Below, in pieces: positions 36,398 through 49,464 of a DNA stretch of 64,000 nt. The notes below the pieces were generated by a model. The model saw only the letters and a list, made by a program, of their open reading frames with translations. It was not told the DNA's origin and made no database searches. Source of the stretch: DATAYA01 sp963754235 (GTDB lineage Bacteria; Pseudomonadota; Alphaproteobacteria; Acetobacterales; Acetobacteraceae); the NCBI GenBank assembly GCA_963754235.1, contig CAVWFK010000015.1:1-64000 (forward strand). Direction: 5' to 3'. A program made the position numbers and the translations under genes. The first letter of the stretch is position 1, and each line of letters starts with the position of its first letter.

Positions 36398-36460
36398 TTC
36401 GCCAGAAGATTCCGCCAAAATTCGCCATTCAGAAAATTCGCCAGAGTCAGAAAATTCGCT
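36396..36460 (+). repeat. four short direct repeats upstream of glgE
   Basis: AATTCGCC, or AATTCGCT in the last copy, recurs at about 36396, 36419, 36435 and 36453, spaced 23, 16 and 18 bases. It is the only AT-richer patch between phyR and glgE. It may be an operator array or a short slipped duplication. Confidence 0.5.
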
Positions 36461-36506
36461 AGACGGGGCAACCGCTGCCGGCTCCGGGGCGCTTTCCCAC
36501 GGGCAT

Positions 36507-39500
36507 ATGCCGGACGATGCGACGAGTGGGGGACGGGGGGCGGTGGAGGTACGCAAGATCGGAACCGCCCCGCTGATCTATGCGCTCGATTTCGGCCTCG
36601 CCGGAGGCATCGACGCCCTCGGCCCCTGGCTCGACCATGCGGCACGCCTCGGCTTCGATCACGTGCTCCTGCCCTCCCCCTTCGTACGAGCGGGCGGCGG
36701 CGAGGCGGCGCTGGTGCGCGACGATTCCGTGCTCGATCCGGCGATCGGCGACGGCGATGCCGCCGGCCAACTCGCGGCGCTCGCGACCGAGGCGCGCCAG
36801 CGCGGGCTCGGCATCCTGCTCGACGTGGTGCTCGACCGTATCGCCGCCGACGGGCCGCTCGCGGTTGCGTCCGAGGCGATGTTCGCGCCGCCCGATCGCG
36901 ACGCGCTGCCCGATCCGCGCCGGCCGGTGGAGATGGGCGACGCGGCACTGGCGCGGCTCGACGGCGCCGAGCATGCCGGCCGCGTGGGTGTCTGGTGGGG
37001 AACGCGGATCGCCGGCTGGCGCGGCCTGGGCCTCGCCGGCGCGCGGCTGCTTGGGCTTTCGCGCATTCCGGGGGCCGCACTCGCGCCGCTGCTGGGAGCG
37101 CTGCGCCGCGCTTGCCCGGGGGCGACGCTGATCGGCTGGACGCCCGGGATCGACTGGGGAGCGGCGGAGGGGTTGGCGGGCGGCACGCTCGACGGGGTGG
37201 TGCCTTCCCTGCCGTGGTGGAACTGGCGCGACGAGTGGCTGTGGCGGGAACTGGCATTGCTGCGCCCGGCTGGGCGGCTGATCGGCTGCCCGGAGCCACC
37301 CGGCGGCCCGCGGCTTGGCGCCGACGTGCCGGATGCCGGCTTGCGCGAGCGGATGCTGTGCCGTGCACTCGGCTTCGCCGCGTCGCTGGCGCCGGGGCTG
37401 CTGCTGCCGATGGGGTTCGAGTTCGGCCTGACCGGCACCGAATCTCTTGGCCCCGCCGACCCGGCGGCGCTGCGGTCGGCCGCGCCCCTCGATCTGACCG
37501 CCGCGGTTTCGCGCGCGAATGCTGCGACGCGCGAGGCGGCACCGCTGCGCACCGATACCGCTGCACGCCTGCTCTCCGGCCCCGGCGCGCCGGTGCTCGG
37601 CGTGCTGCGTGCCGATGCCCCCGATCCGCGCCGCCCCGGGCGCGCCACCCTGCTGCTGGCCAATGCCGATTTGCAGCATCGCAACCGCGTGCCCCTGCCG
37701 CAGATTCTGGCGGCGGCCGGCGGGTGGTTCGGCGCCTTCGCGCCGCTGTTGCCGCCCGAGGGTGCGGCGCTCTCGCCGGTTGGCGATCTCGTGCTGGCAC
37801 CGGGCGAGACCCGGCTCTACGCCGCCGCTGCCGCGGAGGAGCCCACCAGCAGGCTGGCACGGCTCGACCGCGCGCGTGCCGAGGCAGCGGCGGCGGCGCC
37901 GCGCATCGCGATCGAGAATGTTTCCCCGCGCGTCGAAGGAGGCGCGTTCGCCGCGAAGCGCGTGCTCGGCGAGGCGGTGGTGGTGGAAGCCGACGTGATC
38001 GCCGAGGGCCACGATTTCCTCGGCGTGGCCCTGCTCTGGCGCGAGCCGGGCGAGCGGCAGTGGCAACAGACGCCCATGCGCCCGCTCGGCAACGATCGCT
38101 GGCGGGCACGTTTCCCGCTGCTTCGCCTCGGTCGGCACGAATTCACCATCGAGGCGTGGCAGGACGCCTTCGCGAGTTTTCGCGACCAGCTCGGCAAGAA
38201 ACATGCAGCCGGTGTGCCGACCGAACTCGAAGTGCTGGAAGGACGCGCGCTGGTGGCGGCGGCGGCGGCGCGCCATAGGGAAGTGCGCGCACTGCTGGCG
38301 CGACTGGATGGCGCCGACGTCGATAGGCAGCGGGAGAGCCTGCTCGCCGACGATACCGCCGCCGTGATGGCCGAGGCCGACGACCGCCCCTTCGCCACCC
38401 GCCATGAACCACCGCTCGCGGTGGACGCGGATCGCGCGACCGCCCGGTTCGCGAGCTGGTACGAAGTGTTCCCCCGCTCGCTCAGCGACGACACCTCGCG
38501 GCACGGCACCTTCGACGACGTGATCCGCCACTTGCCGCGCATCCGCGACATGGGCTTCGACGTGCTCTATTTCCCGCCGATCAGCCCGATCGGGCGTGTC
38601 AATCGCAAGGGCCGCAACAACGCGCTGCACGCCGGCCCCGCTGATCCCGGCAGCCCGTACGCGATCGGCGCCGCCGAGGGTGGGCACGACGCGATCCACC
38701 CCGAACTCGGCAGCCTCGATGATTTCCGGCGGCTGCTCGGCGCCGCGGCACGCGCCGGGATCGAGATCGCGATCGACTTCGCGGTGCAGTGCGCGCCCGA
38801 TCACCCCTGGCTCGCCGCGCACAAGGGCTGGTTCGACTGGCGCCCCGACGGCTCACTGCGATACGCGGAGAACCCGCCGAAAAAATACGAGGACATCGTC
38901 AACGTCGATTTCTCGGCACCGGATGCGGTGCCCGATCTGTGGCTGGCGCTGGCCGGCATCGTGCTGTTCTGGGCCGAGCAGGGCGTGCGCATCTTCCGCG
39001 TAGACAACCCGCACACCAAGCCGCTGCCGTTCTGGCAGTGGATGATTGCCGAGGTGCGCGCGCGCTACCCCGATGCGATCTTCCTCGCCGAGGCGTTCAC
39101 GCGGCCGAAGCTGATGTACCGGCTGGCAAAGCTCGGCTTCCAGCAATCCTACACCTACTTCACCTGGCGCAACACCAAGCGCGAGCTGACCGAGTACTTC
39201 ACCGAGCTTTCGACCGAGGCGCCGCGCGAGTTCTTCCGCCCCAATCTGTTCGTCAACACGCCCGATATCAATCCGCTGTTCGTGCAAACCTCCGGCCGTC
39301 CCGGCTTCCTGATCCGCGCGGCGCTCGCGGCGACGCTTTCCGGTTTGTGGGGCCTCTACAACGGCTTCGAGCTGTGCGAGGCGCGTGCGTTGCCCCGCCG
39401 TGAAGAATACGCCGACAGCGAAAAATACCAGCTTCGCGCGTGGGACTGGGAGCGCCCCGGCAACATTCGCGCCGAAATTGCGCAACTCAATCGTATCCGG

Positions 39501-39815
39501 CGGATGAATCCAGCGTTACGGACGCACCTCGGCGTCAGCTTCCTCAATGCCGCCAACGAGGCGATTCTGTGCTACGAAAAGGCAACCGACGATCGGTCCA
39601 ACGTCGTGCTGGTGGCGGTGAACCTCGACCCGCACGCGGCGCAGGAGGCGGATGTCGAGCTGCCGCTGTGGAAATGGCGCCTGCCGGACACTGCGTCGTT
39701 GGAGGCCGAAGATCTTCTCACCGATGCCCGCTTGGTCTGGACTGGCAAGATGCAGCGCCTCAGACTGACACCCGACAGGCCGTACGCGATCTGGCGCGTG
39801 CGGCCGCCGAGTTGA
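36507..39815 (+). CDS. glgE: alpha-1,4-glucan:maltose-1-phosphate maltosyltransferase GlgE with extra N-terminal domain
   Basis: About 1102 residues, much longer than the roughly 660-700 of a minimal GlgE. The last 640 residues are canonical: a DUF3416-type domain (SPRVEGGAFAAKRVLGEAV), then GH13_3 with YFPPISPIGRVNRKGRNN, the nucleophile aspartate in IFRVDNPHTKPLPFWQW and the acid/base glutamate in IFLAEAFTRPKLMYRLA. The first 450 residues look like a second, degenerate GH13 barrel (LGILLDVVLDRIAADG where an active enzyme would have D-x-V-x-N-H). GlgE extends alpha-glucan using maltose 1-phosphate, which the neighbouring TreS-maltokinase makes from trehalose. The ATG at 36507 is preferred over a start at 36348 that would overlap phyR. 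Confidence 0.92.
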   Translation: MPDDATSGGRGAVEVRKIGTAPLIYALDFGLAGGIDALGPWLDHAARLGFDHVLLPSPFVRAGGGEAALVRDDSVLDPAIGDGDAAGQLAALATEARQRGLGILLDVVLDRIAADGPLAVASEAMFAPPDRDALPDPRRPVEMGDAALARLDGAEHAGRVGVWWGTRIAGWRGLGLAGARLLGLSRIPGAALAPLLGALRRACPGATLIGWTPGIDWGAAEGLAGGTLDGVVPSLPWWNWRDEWLWRELALLRPAGRLIGCPEPPGGPRLGADVPDAGLRERMLCRALGFAASLAPGLLLPMGFEFGLTGTESLGPADPAALRSAAPLDLTAAVSRANAATREAAPLRTDTAARLLSGPGAPVLGVLRADAPDPRRPGRATLLLANADLQHRNRVPLPQILAAAGGWFGAFAPLLPPEGAALSPVGDLVLAPGETRLYAAAAAEEPTSRLARLDRARAEAAAAAPRIAIENVSPRVEGGAFAAKRVLGEAVVVEADVIAEGHDFLGVALLWREPGERQWQQTPMRPLGNDRWRARFPLLRLGRHEFTIEAWQDAFASFRDQLGKKHAAGVPTELEVLEGRALVAAAAARHREVRALLARLDGADVDRQRESLLADDTAAVMAEADDRPFATRHEPPLAVDADRATARFASWYEVFPRSLSDDTSRHGTFDDVIRHLPRIRDMGFDVLYFPPISPIGRVNRKGRNNALHAGPADPGSPYAIGAAEGGHDAIHPELGSLDDFRRLLGAAARAGIEIAIDFAVQCAPDHPWLAAHKGWFDWRPDGSLRYAENPPKKYEDIVNVDFSAPDAVPDLWLALAGIVLFWAEQGVRIFRVDNPHTKPLPFWQWMIAEVRARYPDAIFLAEAFTRPKLMYRLAKLGFQQSYTYFTWRNTKRELTEYFTELSTEAPREFFRPNLFVNTPDINPLFVQTSGRPGFLIRAALAATLSGLWGLYNGFELCEARALPRREEYADSEKYQLRAWDWERPGNIRAEIAQLNRIRRMNPALRTHLGVSFLNAANEAILCYEKATDDRSNVVLVAVNLDPHAAQEADVELPLWKWRLPDTASLEAEDLLTDARLVWTGKMQRLRLTPDRPYAIWRVRPPS

Positions 39816-39864
39816 GCGAGATATGATAGTATCCGGTTCAGACGTTCGTACATCATGCCTCGGC

Positions 39865-39950
39865 GTCATTGCGAGCGAAGCGAAGCAATCCAGCAGCGTC
39901 GCCCGCGGCACCGCCACGGATTGCTTCGTCGCTTCGCTCCTCGCAATGAC
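39865..39950. repeat. imperfect inverted-repeat element between glgE and treS
   Basis: The left arm GTCATTGCGAGCGAAGCGAA continues to GCAATCC at 39891. The right arm from 39918 is its near-exact reverse complement with six extra bases, ending CTCGCAATGAC. It translates as the CEERSDEAI string known from many alphaproteobacterial genomes. It is followed by a fragment of the CCCTGCGGGAGGAGG element also seen at 29.7 kb. A related copy lies at 45558-45653. Confidence 0.8.
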
Positions 39951-40029
39951 GAAGGCCCCTCGCCCTGCGGGAGGAGGTTGGGCCAGGGTGTCGCCACACA
40001 GAACTGGGTCGTCGTGAAGTGACGCTGGT

Positions 40030-43339
<3,310 letters not shown>

Positions 43340-43347
<8 letters not shown>

Positions 43348-45523
43348 GGATCTTCCCGATCCCGGCGCGATCGATGCGATCGTCGGCGCCCGCCACGGCG
43401 ATCCGTTCGCGCTGCTTGGCCCCCATGCCGCGCCGGGCGGGGTCGCCATCCGGGCATTCCTGCCGCGCGCCGACACGGTCGAGGTGGTCAACCGCGAGAC
43501 CGGCCTCTCGCTCGGCAGCCTCGCGCGCATCCATCCGGCCGGATTCTGGACCGGCGTGGTGAAGCAGCGCGCGCCCTATCGCCTGCGCATCGGCGCGGGC
43601 GGCGAGATGATCGAGACCGAGGACCCGTACGCGTTCCCGCCGGTGCTCGGCGAGCTCGACGTGTATCTGCTTGGCGAAGGCCGCCACCACGATTTCGCGC
43701 GCGCCATGGGCGCGCACGTCGCCGAGACGGAGGGCGTGCGCGGCGTGCGTTTCGCGGTCTGGGCGCCGAACGCGCAGCGCGTCTCGGTGATCGGCGACTT
43801 CAATGCCTGGGACGGACGCTGCCATCCGATGCGGCTGCGTCACGGCGCCGGCGTGTGGGATTTGTTCATCCCCCGGCTCGGCGCCGGCACGCTCTACAAA
43901 TACGAAATCCTCGGGGCGCACGGGGAACTTTTGGTGAAAGCCGATCCGGTGGCGTGGGCGACGGAGCCGCCGCCGGCCACCGCCTCGGTCGTCGCCTCGC
44001 CGGTGCCGCACCGCTGGCAGGACGCCTCGTGGATGGCGCGGCGCGCGGCGGCGATCGCGCCCGACGCGCCGATCGCGATCTACGAGGTCCACGCTTTCTC
44101 CTGGCAGCCCGCCGCCGTCGCCGGCGTGCAAGGTTGGCGGCGCCTGGCCGAGCGGCTGGTGCCGTATGCCGCGCGGCTCGGCTTCACGCATGTCGAGCTA
44201 CTGCCGGTGATGGAGCATCCGTTCGGCGGTAGTTGGGGCTACCAGCCGCTCGGCCAGTTCGCACCTTCGGCACGGCTCGGGCCGCCCGGTGATTTTGCCG
44301 GCTTCGTCGATGCCTGCCATCAGGCCGCGATCGGCGTGATCCTCGACTGGGTGCCGGCGCACTTCCCGACCGATGCGTACGGCCTCGCGCGCTTCGACGG
44401 CACCGCCCTCTACGAGCACGCCGACCCGCGCGAGGGGTTCCATCGCGACTGGAACACGATGATCTACAATCTCGGCCGCAACGAGGTGCGCAATTTCCTG
44501 ATCGGCTCGGCGCTGCACTGGCTCGAGCACTATCACGCGGACGGGCTGCGCGTGGACGCCGTCGCCTCGATGCTGTACCGCGACTACTCTCGCAATCCCG
44601 GCGAATGGGTGCCGAACCGCTACGGCGGGCGGGAGAATCTGGAAGCGATCTCATTCCTTCAGGAGCTCTCGCGCGTGATCGCCGAGCGCGTGCCCGGTGC
44701 GGTGCTGATCGCCGAGGAGAGCACCGCGTGGCCCGGCGTCACGCGCCCGGCCGACGAAGGCGGGCTTGGCTTCACCTATAAATGGAACATGGGGTGGATG
44801 CACGACACGCTCCACTACATGCAGGAAGACCCGGTCAATCGCCGCTGGCACCACGGCGAGATGACCTTCGGTCTCATCTATGCCTTCGCCGAGCGCTTCG
44901 TGCTGCCGCTCTCGCATGACGAGGTGGTTCACCTGAAGCGCTCGCTGTGGGGCCGGATGCCCGGCGACGAATGGCAGAAATTCGCCAATCTGCGCGCCTA
45001 TTTTGGTTTCATGTGGACGCATCCCGGCAAGAAGCTGATGTTCATGGGCGGCGAGTTCGGCCAGCGCGGCGAGTGGAACCACGATACCGGCCTCGAATGG
45101 GACGAGCTCGACGATCCACGCCACGCCGGCGTGCAGGCAGTGGTGCGCGACCTCAATCGGATTTTTCGCGAAGAGCCGGCGCTGCACACGCGCGACATCA
45201 GTCCCGACGGCTTTCGCTGGGTCGTGCTCGACGACGCCGATCAGAGCGTATTCGCCTATCTGCGCTTCGGGCCGTGGGGCACGCGCCCCGTATTGGCGGT
45301 CTGCAATTTCACGCCGGTGCCGCGCGAGGGCTACCGGATCGGTGTCACGCACCCCGTCGCCTGGCGCGAGCTGATCAACACCGACGCGGCGCGCTACGGC
45401 GGCTCGAACATGGGCAATGGCGGGCTGGTGCGCGCTGACGCGACTCCCTCGCACGGGCTGCCAGCCTCGCTGCTGCTGACCTTGCCGCCGCTGGCGACAT
45501 TGGTTCTGCGCGCGGAGGAATAG
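43340..45523 (+). CDS. glgB: 1,4-alpha-glucan branching enzyme GlgB
   Basis: About 727 residues from ATG 43340. It has the N-terminal branching-enzyme domain (GDPFALLGPHAAPGG) and CBM48 (VRFAVWAPNAQRVSVIGDFN). The GH13_9 catalytic domain has LLPVMEHPFGGSWGYQ, the nucleophile in DGLRVDAVASMLYRDYS, the acid/base in IAEESTAWPGVT, and LPLSHDEVVHLKRSL. It creates alpha-1,6 branches in the glucan extended by GlgE. Translationally coupled to treS by an 8-base overlap. Confidence 0.95.
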
Positions 45524-45557
45524 TGCCCGAACTCGTGGAGAGCGAAACATGACCTTT

Positions 45558-45653
45558 GTCATCGCGAGCCGCCGCTTGGCGGCGTGGCGATCCAGGCGGG
45601 AGACACCGTGCGGCGGGCCTGGATCGCGTCGTCGCTTCGCTCCTCGCGATGAC
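45558..45653. repeat. imperfect inverted-repeat element between glgB and treZ
   Basis: GTCATCGCGAGC with GCGATCCAGGC on the left pairs with GCCTGGATCGC and CTCCTCGCGATGAC on the right. It is the same family as the element at 39865, with C for T in the CATTGCG core and a longer loop. Its right arm supplies a possible but unlikely ATG (45649) for treZ. Confidence 0.75.
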
Positions 45654-45690
45654 GAGTGCACGTTGCGTGACAACTCACGCTCCACCGATT

Positions 45691-47469
45691 GTGGGTACTA
45701 GTCTGGCCCGCTTCGCCCACCAACTCCCGTTCGGCGCCGAGCTGCGGCCGGACGGCACCACGCGCTTCCGGCTCTGGGCGCCGTCGATGCCATCGGTCGC
45801 GCTGGAGGTCGCCGGCGACGCGCAGCCGATGCAGGCCGCAGCGGGCGGCTGGTTCGAGGCCGCGCGCCGCGCGCCGGACGGGACGCCGTACATCTTCGTG
45901 CTGCCGGACGGGATGCGCGTCCCCGACCCGGCCGCCCGCGCGCAATCGGGCGACGTGCACGATCCGAGCCTGGTCGTCGATCCGCGCGCCTATGATTGGC
46001 AGAACGACGGCTGGCGCGGTCGGCCGTGGCACGAGGCGGTGATCTACGAATTGCACGCGGGCCTCGCCGGCGGTTTCGAGGGTGCGCGCGCCATGCTGCC
46101 CGATCTGGCGTCACTCGGCGTCACCGCGATCGAGCTGATGCCGATCAACGATTTCCCCGGTCCGCGCAACTGGGGCTATGACGGCGTGCTGATCTACGCG
46201 CCCGACGCCGCCTATGGCACGCCCGCGCAGCTCAAGCGGTTGATCGACGAGGCGCACGGCCTCGGCCTGATGATGTTTCTCGACGTCGTATACAACCATT
46301 TCGGGCCAGACGGCGCCTATATCCACGTGCTCGCCAAGCCGTTCTTCCGCGACGACATCAAGACGCCGTGGGGGGCCGCGATCGACTTCCGCCGGCCCGA
46401 AGTGCGTGACTTCTTCATCCAGAACGCGCGCACCTGGCTCGAAGAATACCGCTTCGACGGATTGCGCTTCGACGCCTGCCACGCGATCGAGCCGCAGGAT
46501 TTTCTCGACGACATGGCACGCGCGATCCGCGATGCCATTCCGCCCGACCGGCAAGTCCATCTGGTGCTTGAACACGGCGGCAACGCAGCGCATTTTCTAC
46601 GCGCGACGCGGAACGAAAAGAAATACGACGCGCAATGGAGCGATGACTGGCACCATTGCATTCACGTCCTCCTCACCGGCGAGCACGAGGGGTATTACGG
46701 CGACTTCCCGGACGCGACCCGGCTGCTGGCCCGTTGCCTCACCGAGGGCTTCGCGTATCAGGGCGAGCGCAGCGCCTATAGCGGCAAGCCACGGGGCGAA
46801 CCCAGCGCGCATCTGCCGAGCACGGCGTTCGTGATCGCGTTGCAGAATCACGACCAGACCGGCAATCGCGCCTTCGGCGATCGTCTCGCCGCGCTTGCCG
46901 ATCCCGCCGCCCTGCGCGCCGCCACCGCGCTTTTGCTGCTCAGCCCGTTCGTGCCGCTGCTGCTGATGGGCGAGGAATGGGGCACGAAGCGCCCGTTCCT
47001 GTACTTCACCAGCCACAATCAGGAACTCGCTGGGCTGGTCCGCGAGGGCCGCCGCAATGAGTTCAAGCATTTTTCCCAGTTCCAGAACGAGGCCACGCGC
47101 GCGCGCATCCCTGACCCGAACGCGCCCGAGACCTTCGATGTCTCCCGCCCGGACCACGCCGATCCGGCCACGCACGATCTAGTCCGCCACCTGCTGCGGC
47201 TGCGTGCCGAGCAGATCGCACCGCGCATCCCCGGCTGCCGCAGCGAAGGTGCCGACGTACTCGGCGAAGGGGCCGTGCTGGCACGCTGGCGCATGGGCGA
47301 CGGCACAACACTGGCAATCGCGGTCAATTTTGGCACCGACGAGCCCGCAGTTGCCGCGGTGCTCCCCGCCACCCTGTTGTTCGAGAGCGTGCCCGGCGCC
47401 GACGCCGCCCTCGCTGCCGGCCGCCTGCCGCCGCGCAGCGCCGTCGCTCGCCTTGGACCGGCGCGGTGA
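45691..47469 (+). CDS. treZ: maltooligosyltrehalose trehalohydrolase TreZ
   Basis: About 592 residues. The N-terminal domain has RFAHQLPFGAELRPDGTTRF, close to the usual TreZ start, so a GTG at 45691 is preferred; in-frame starts at 45649 (ATG, within a repeat) and 45667 (GTG) are possible. The GH13_10 domain has ELMPINDFPGPRNWGYDG, VVYNHFGPDGAY, the nucleophile in DGLRFDACHAI, the acid/base glutamate in VLEHGGNAAH, and IALQNHDQTGNRAFGDR. It cuts trehalose off maltooligosyltrehalose made by TreY. The stop overlaps the malQ start (GTGA). Confidence 0.93.
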   Translation: MGTSLARFAHQLPFGAELRPDGTTRFRLWAPSMPSVALEVAGDAQPMQAAAGGWFEAARRAPDGTPYIFVLPDGMRVPDPAARAQSGDVHDPSLVVDPRAYDWQNDGWRGRPWHEAVIYELHAGLAGGFEGARAMLPDLASLGVTAIELMPINDFPGPRNWGYDGVLIYAPDAAYGTPAQLKRLIDEAHGLGLMMFLDVVYNHFGPDGAYIHVLAKPFFRDDIKTPWGAAIDFRRPEVRDFFIQNARTWLEEYRFDGLRFDACHAIEPQDFLDDMARAIRDAIPPDRQVHLVLEHGGNAAHFLRATRNEKKYDAQWSDDWHHCIHVLLTGEHEGYYGDFPDATRLLARCLTEGFAYQGERSAYSGKPRGEPSAHLPSTAFVIALQNHDQTGNRAFGDRLAALADPAALRAATALLLLSPFVPLLLMGEEWGTKRPFLYFTSHNQELAGLVREGRRNEFKHFSQFQNEATRARIPDPNAPETFDVSRPDHADPATHDLVRHLLRLRAEQIAPRIPGCRSEGADVLGEGAVLARWRMGDGTTLAIAVNFGTDEPAVAAVLPATLLFESVPGADAALAAGRLPPRSAVARLGPAR

Positions 47470-49464
47470 GCGATGCCGCCCTGCTCGCACTAGCCGAGGC
47501 CGCCGGCCTGCTGCCAAGCTGGGAGGATGCGTTCGGCACGCAGCAGAACGTGGCACCCGAGACGCTGCGCCGCGTGCTCGCGGCCCTCGACCTGCCGGCC
47601 GGCACCGATGCCGAGGTGGCCGAGACCCATGCCAATCTGCGTCAGTTGCGGCGCCAGACCTTGGCACCGCTCGTCACAGCCGAAGCCGGCAAGCCGGTGA
47701 CGCTGCGGATCGAGCCTGATCGTTTCGAGATCGTCCTGGAGGACGGCGCCCGCCGCGAGGGCAGCGCTACAGTCACGCGATGGCCACGCGCTGCTGCCCG
47801 CGATCGACCAGCCCGGCTACCACCATCTTGTCATCGGCGATCAGGAAGCAACGCTCGCCGTCGCTCCCGCCGCCTGCTTCAGCCTCGCCGACGTGGCGCC
47901 GGGGCGGAAACTATGGGGGCTCTCGGCGCAGCTTTACGGCCTGAGACGCGAGGGCGACGGCGGTATCGGCGATTTCGCCGCGTTGCGCGATCTGGTGCGC
48001 GCCGCCGCCGCGCGCGGAGCCGCGGCGGTCGCGGTCAGCCCGGTCCACGCGCAATTCTCCGCCGATCGCAACCGCTTCAGCCCCTACGCGCCGTCCAGCC
48101 GGGTGATGCTGAATGTGCTGCACGCGGATGCGGGCGACGCCTCCGACGTCCGCGCCCGGGCGCGCGAGCAAGCGCCGCTGATCGACTGGCCGGCCGCCGC
48201 GCGAGGCAAGCTCGCCCGCCTGCGCCGCGCCTTCGCCGCCTCGGACCGCGCGGCCCTCGATCGCTTCCGCGCCGGACACGGTGACGCGCTCGAGCAGCAC
48301 GCCTGTTTCGAGGCGCTGCACGCCCATATCTGGGGCAACGATCCCGCCCGCTGGCACTGGCGCACGTGGCCCGAAGCGTATCGCGACCCCGCCAGCCCGG
48401 CGGTCGCGGACTTCGCCCGCGCCCACGCGAACGAGGTGGCGTTCCACGCCTTCCTGCAAATGCGCGCCGAGCAGGGTCTCGCCGCGGCGCAGGCGACGGC
48501 GCGCGCGGCGGGGATGCCGATCGGGCTGATCGCCGATCTCGCCGTCGGCGCCGATGACGGCGGCAGCCATTGCTGGAGCCGCCAGGAAGAGACGCTGCCC
48601 GGCCTCGTGGCCGGCGCGCCTCCCGACCGGCTCGGGCGCGAGGGGCAGAACTGGGGTCTCTCCGTGTTCTCGCCGCGTGGGCTGCGGGCAAACGGGTTCC
48701 GCGCGTTCCTTGAGATGCTGCGCGCGAGCCTGCGCCACGCCGGCGGCGTGCGAATCGATCACGTGATGGGCCTGATGCGGCTGTGGCTGATCCCCGAGGG
48801 CGGGGCGGCGGCGGACGGCGTCTATCTGCGCTTCCCGTTCGATGACCTGCTCAGGCTCGTGGCACTAGAGAGCCATCGCCACCGCGCGATCGTACTCGGC
48901 GAGGATCTCGGCACCGTGCCGGAGGGCTTTCACGAACGGCTGCGCGACGCGCGCATCCTGGGCCTGCGCGTGCTGTGGTTCGAGCGCGAGAAGGACGCGA
49001 GTTTCCGCGCTCCCTCCCGCTGGACCCCGGATGCGGCGGCGATGACCAGCACCCATGATCTGCCGACCGTCGCCGGCTGGTGGGCGGGCCGCGACCTCGA
49101 ATGGCGCGCTCGTCTCGGCCTGATGCGCGACGAGGCCGCCGAGCGCGCCGACCGCGAGCGCGACCGCGGGCTGCTGTGGCAAGCATTCCGCGCCAGCGGC
49201 TCCGCCCTCCACGACGCACCGCCGCCCGAGCAGGGACAGCACGCCGCCGGATCGGCGGCCGGACATATCGGCCGCACCGCCTGCGCCTTGGCACTGCTGC
49301 CGCTGGAGGACGCCCTGGCGCAGGAGGAGCAGCCCAATCTGCCCGGCACGCTGCACGAGCACCCGAACTGGCAGCGCCGCATCCCGCTCGCGGCACACGC
49401 GGTACTGGACGATCCGGCCGTCGCGGGCCGACTGGCGGCATTGGACCGGGCGCGCGGCGAATGA
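47466..49464 (+). CDS. malQ: 4-alpha-glucanotransferase MalQ, one frameshift near the N-terminus
   Basis: A GTG start at 47466 overlaps treZ. About 100 residues read MSDAALLALAEAAGLLPSWE and so on. Near 47772-47785 the frame shifts, and the next frame continues GHALLPAIDQPGYHHLVIGD and GRKLWGLSAQLYGLRREGDG to the end. Catalytic parts of GH77 are present downstream: nucleophile VRIDHVMGLMRLWLIP, acid/base VLGEDLGTVPEGF, and TSTHDLPTVAGWW. Restored length is about 665 residues, normal for the long type. It redistributes maltooligosaccharides. Its stop overlaps the treY start (ATGA). Whether the frameshift is real or an assembly error is undecided. Confidence 0.88.

Noticed and set aside
36459..38822. 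787-codon open frame on the minus strand opposite glgE
   Set aside because: High-GC antisense shadow: no domain, arginine/glycine-rich composition, and the plus frame is a clear GlgE.
45649..47469. treZ start at the ATG within the inverted-repeat element
   Set aside because: The N-terminal residues would be encoded by repeat sequence and lack homology; a GTG near 45691 gives the usual TreZ N-terminus.
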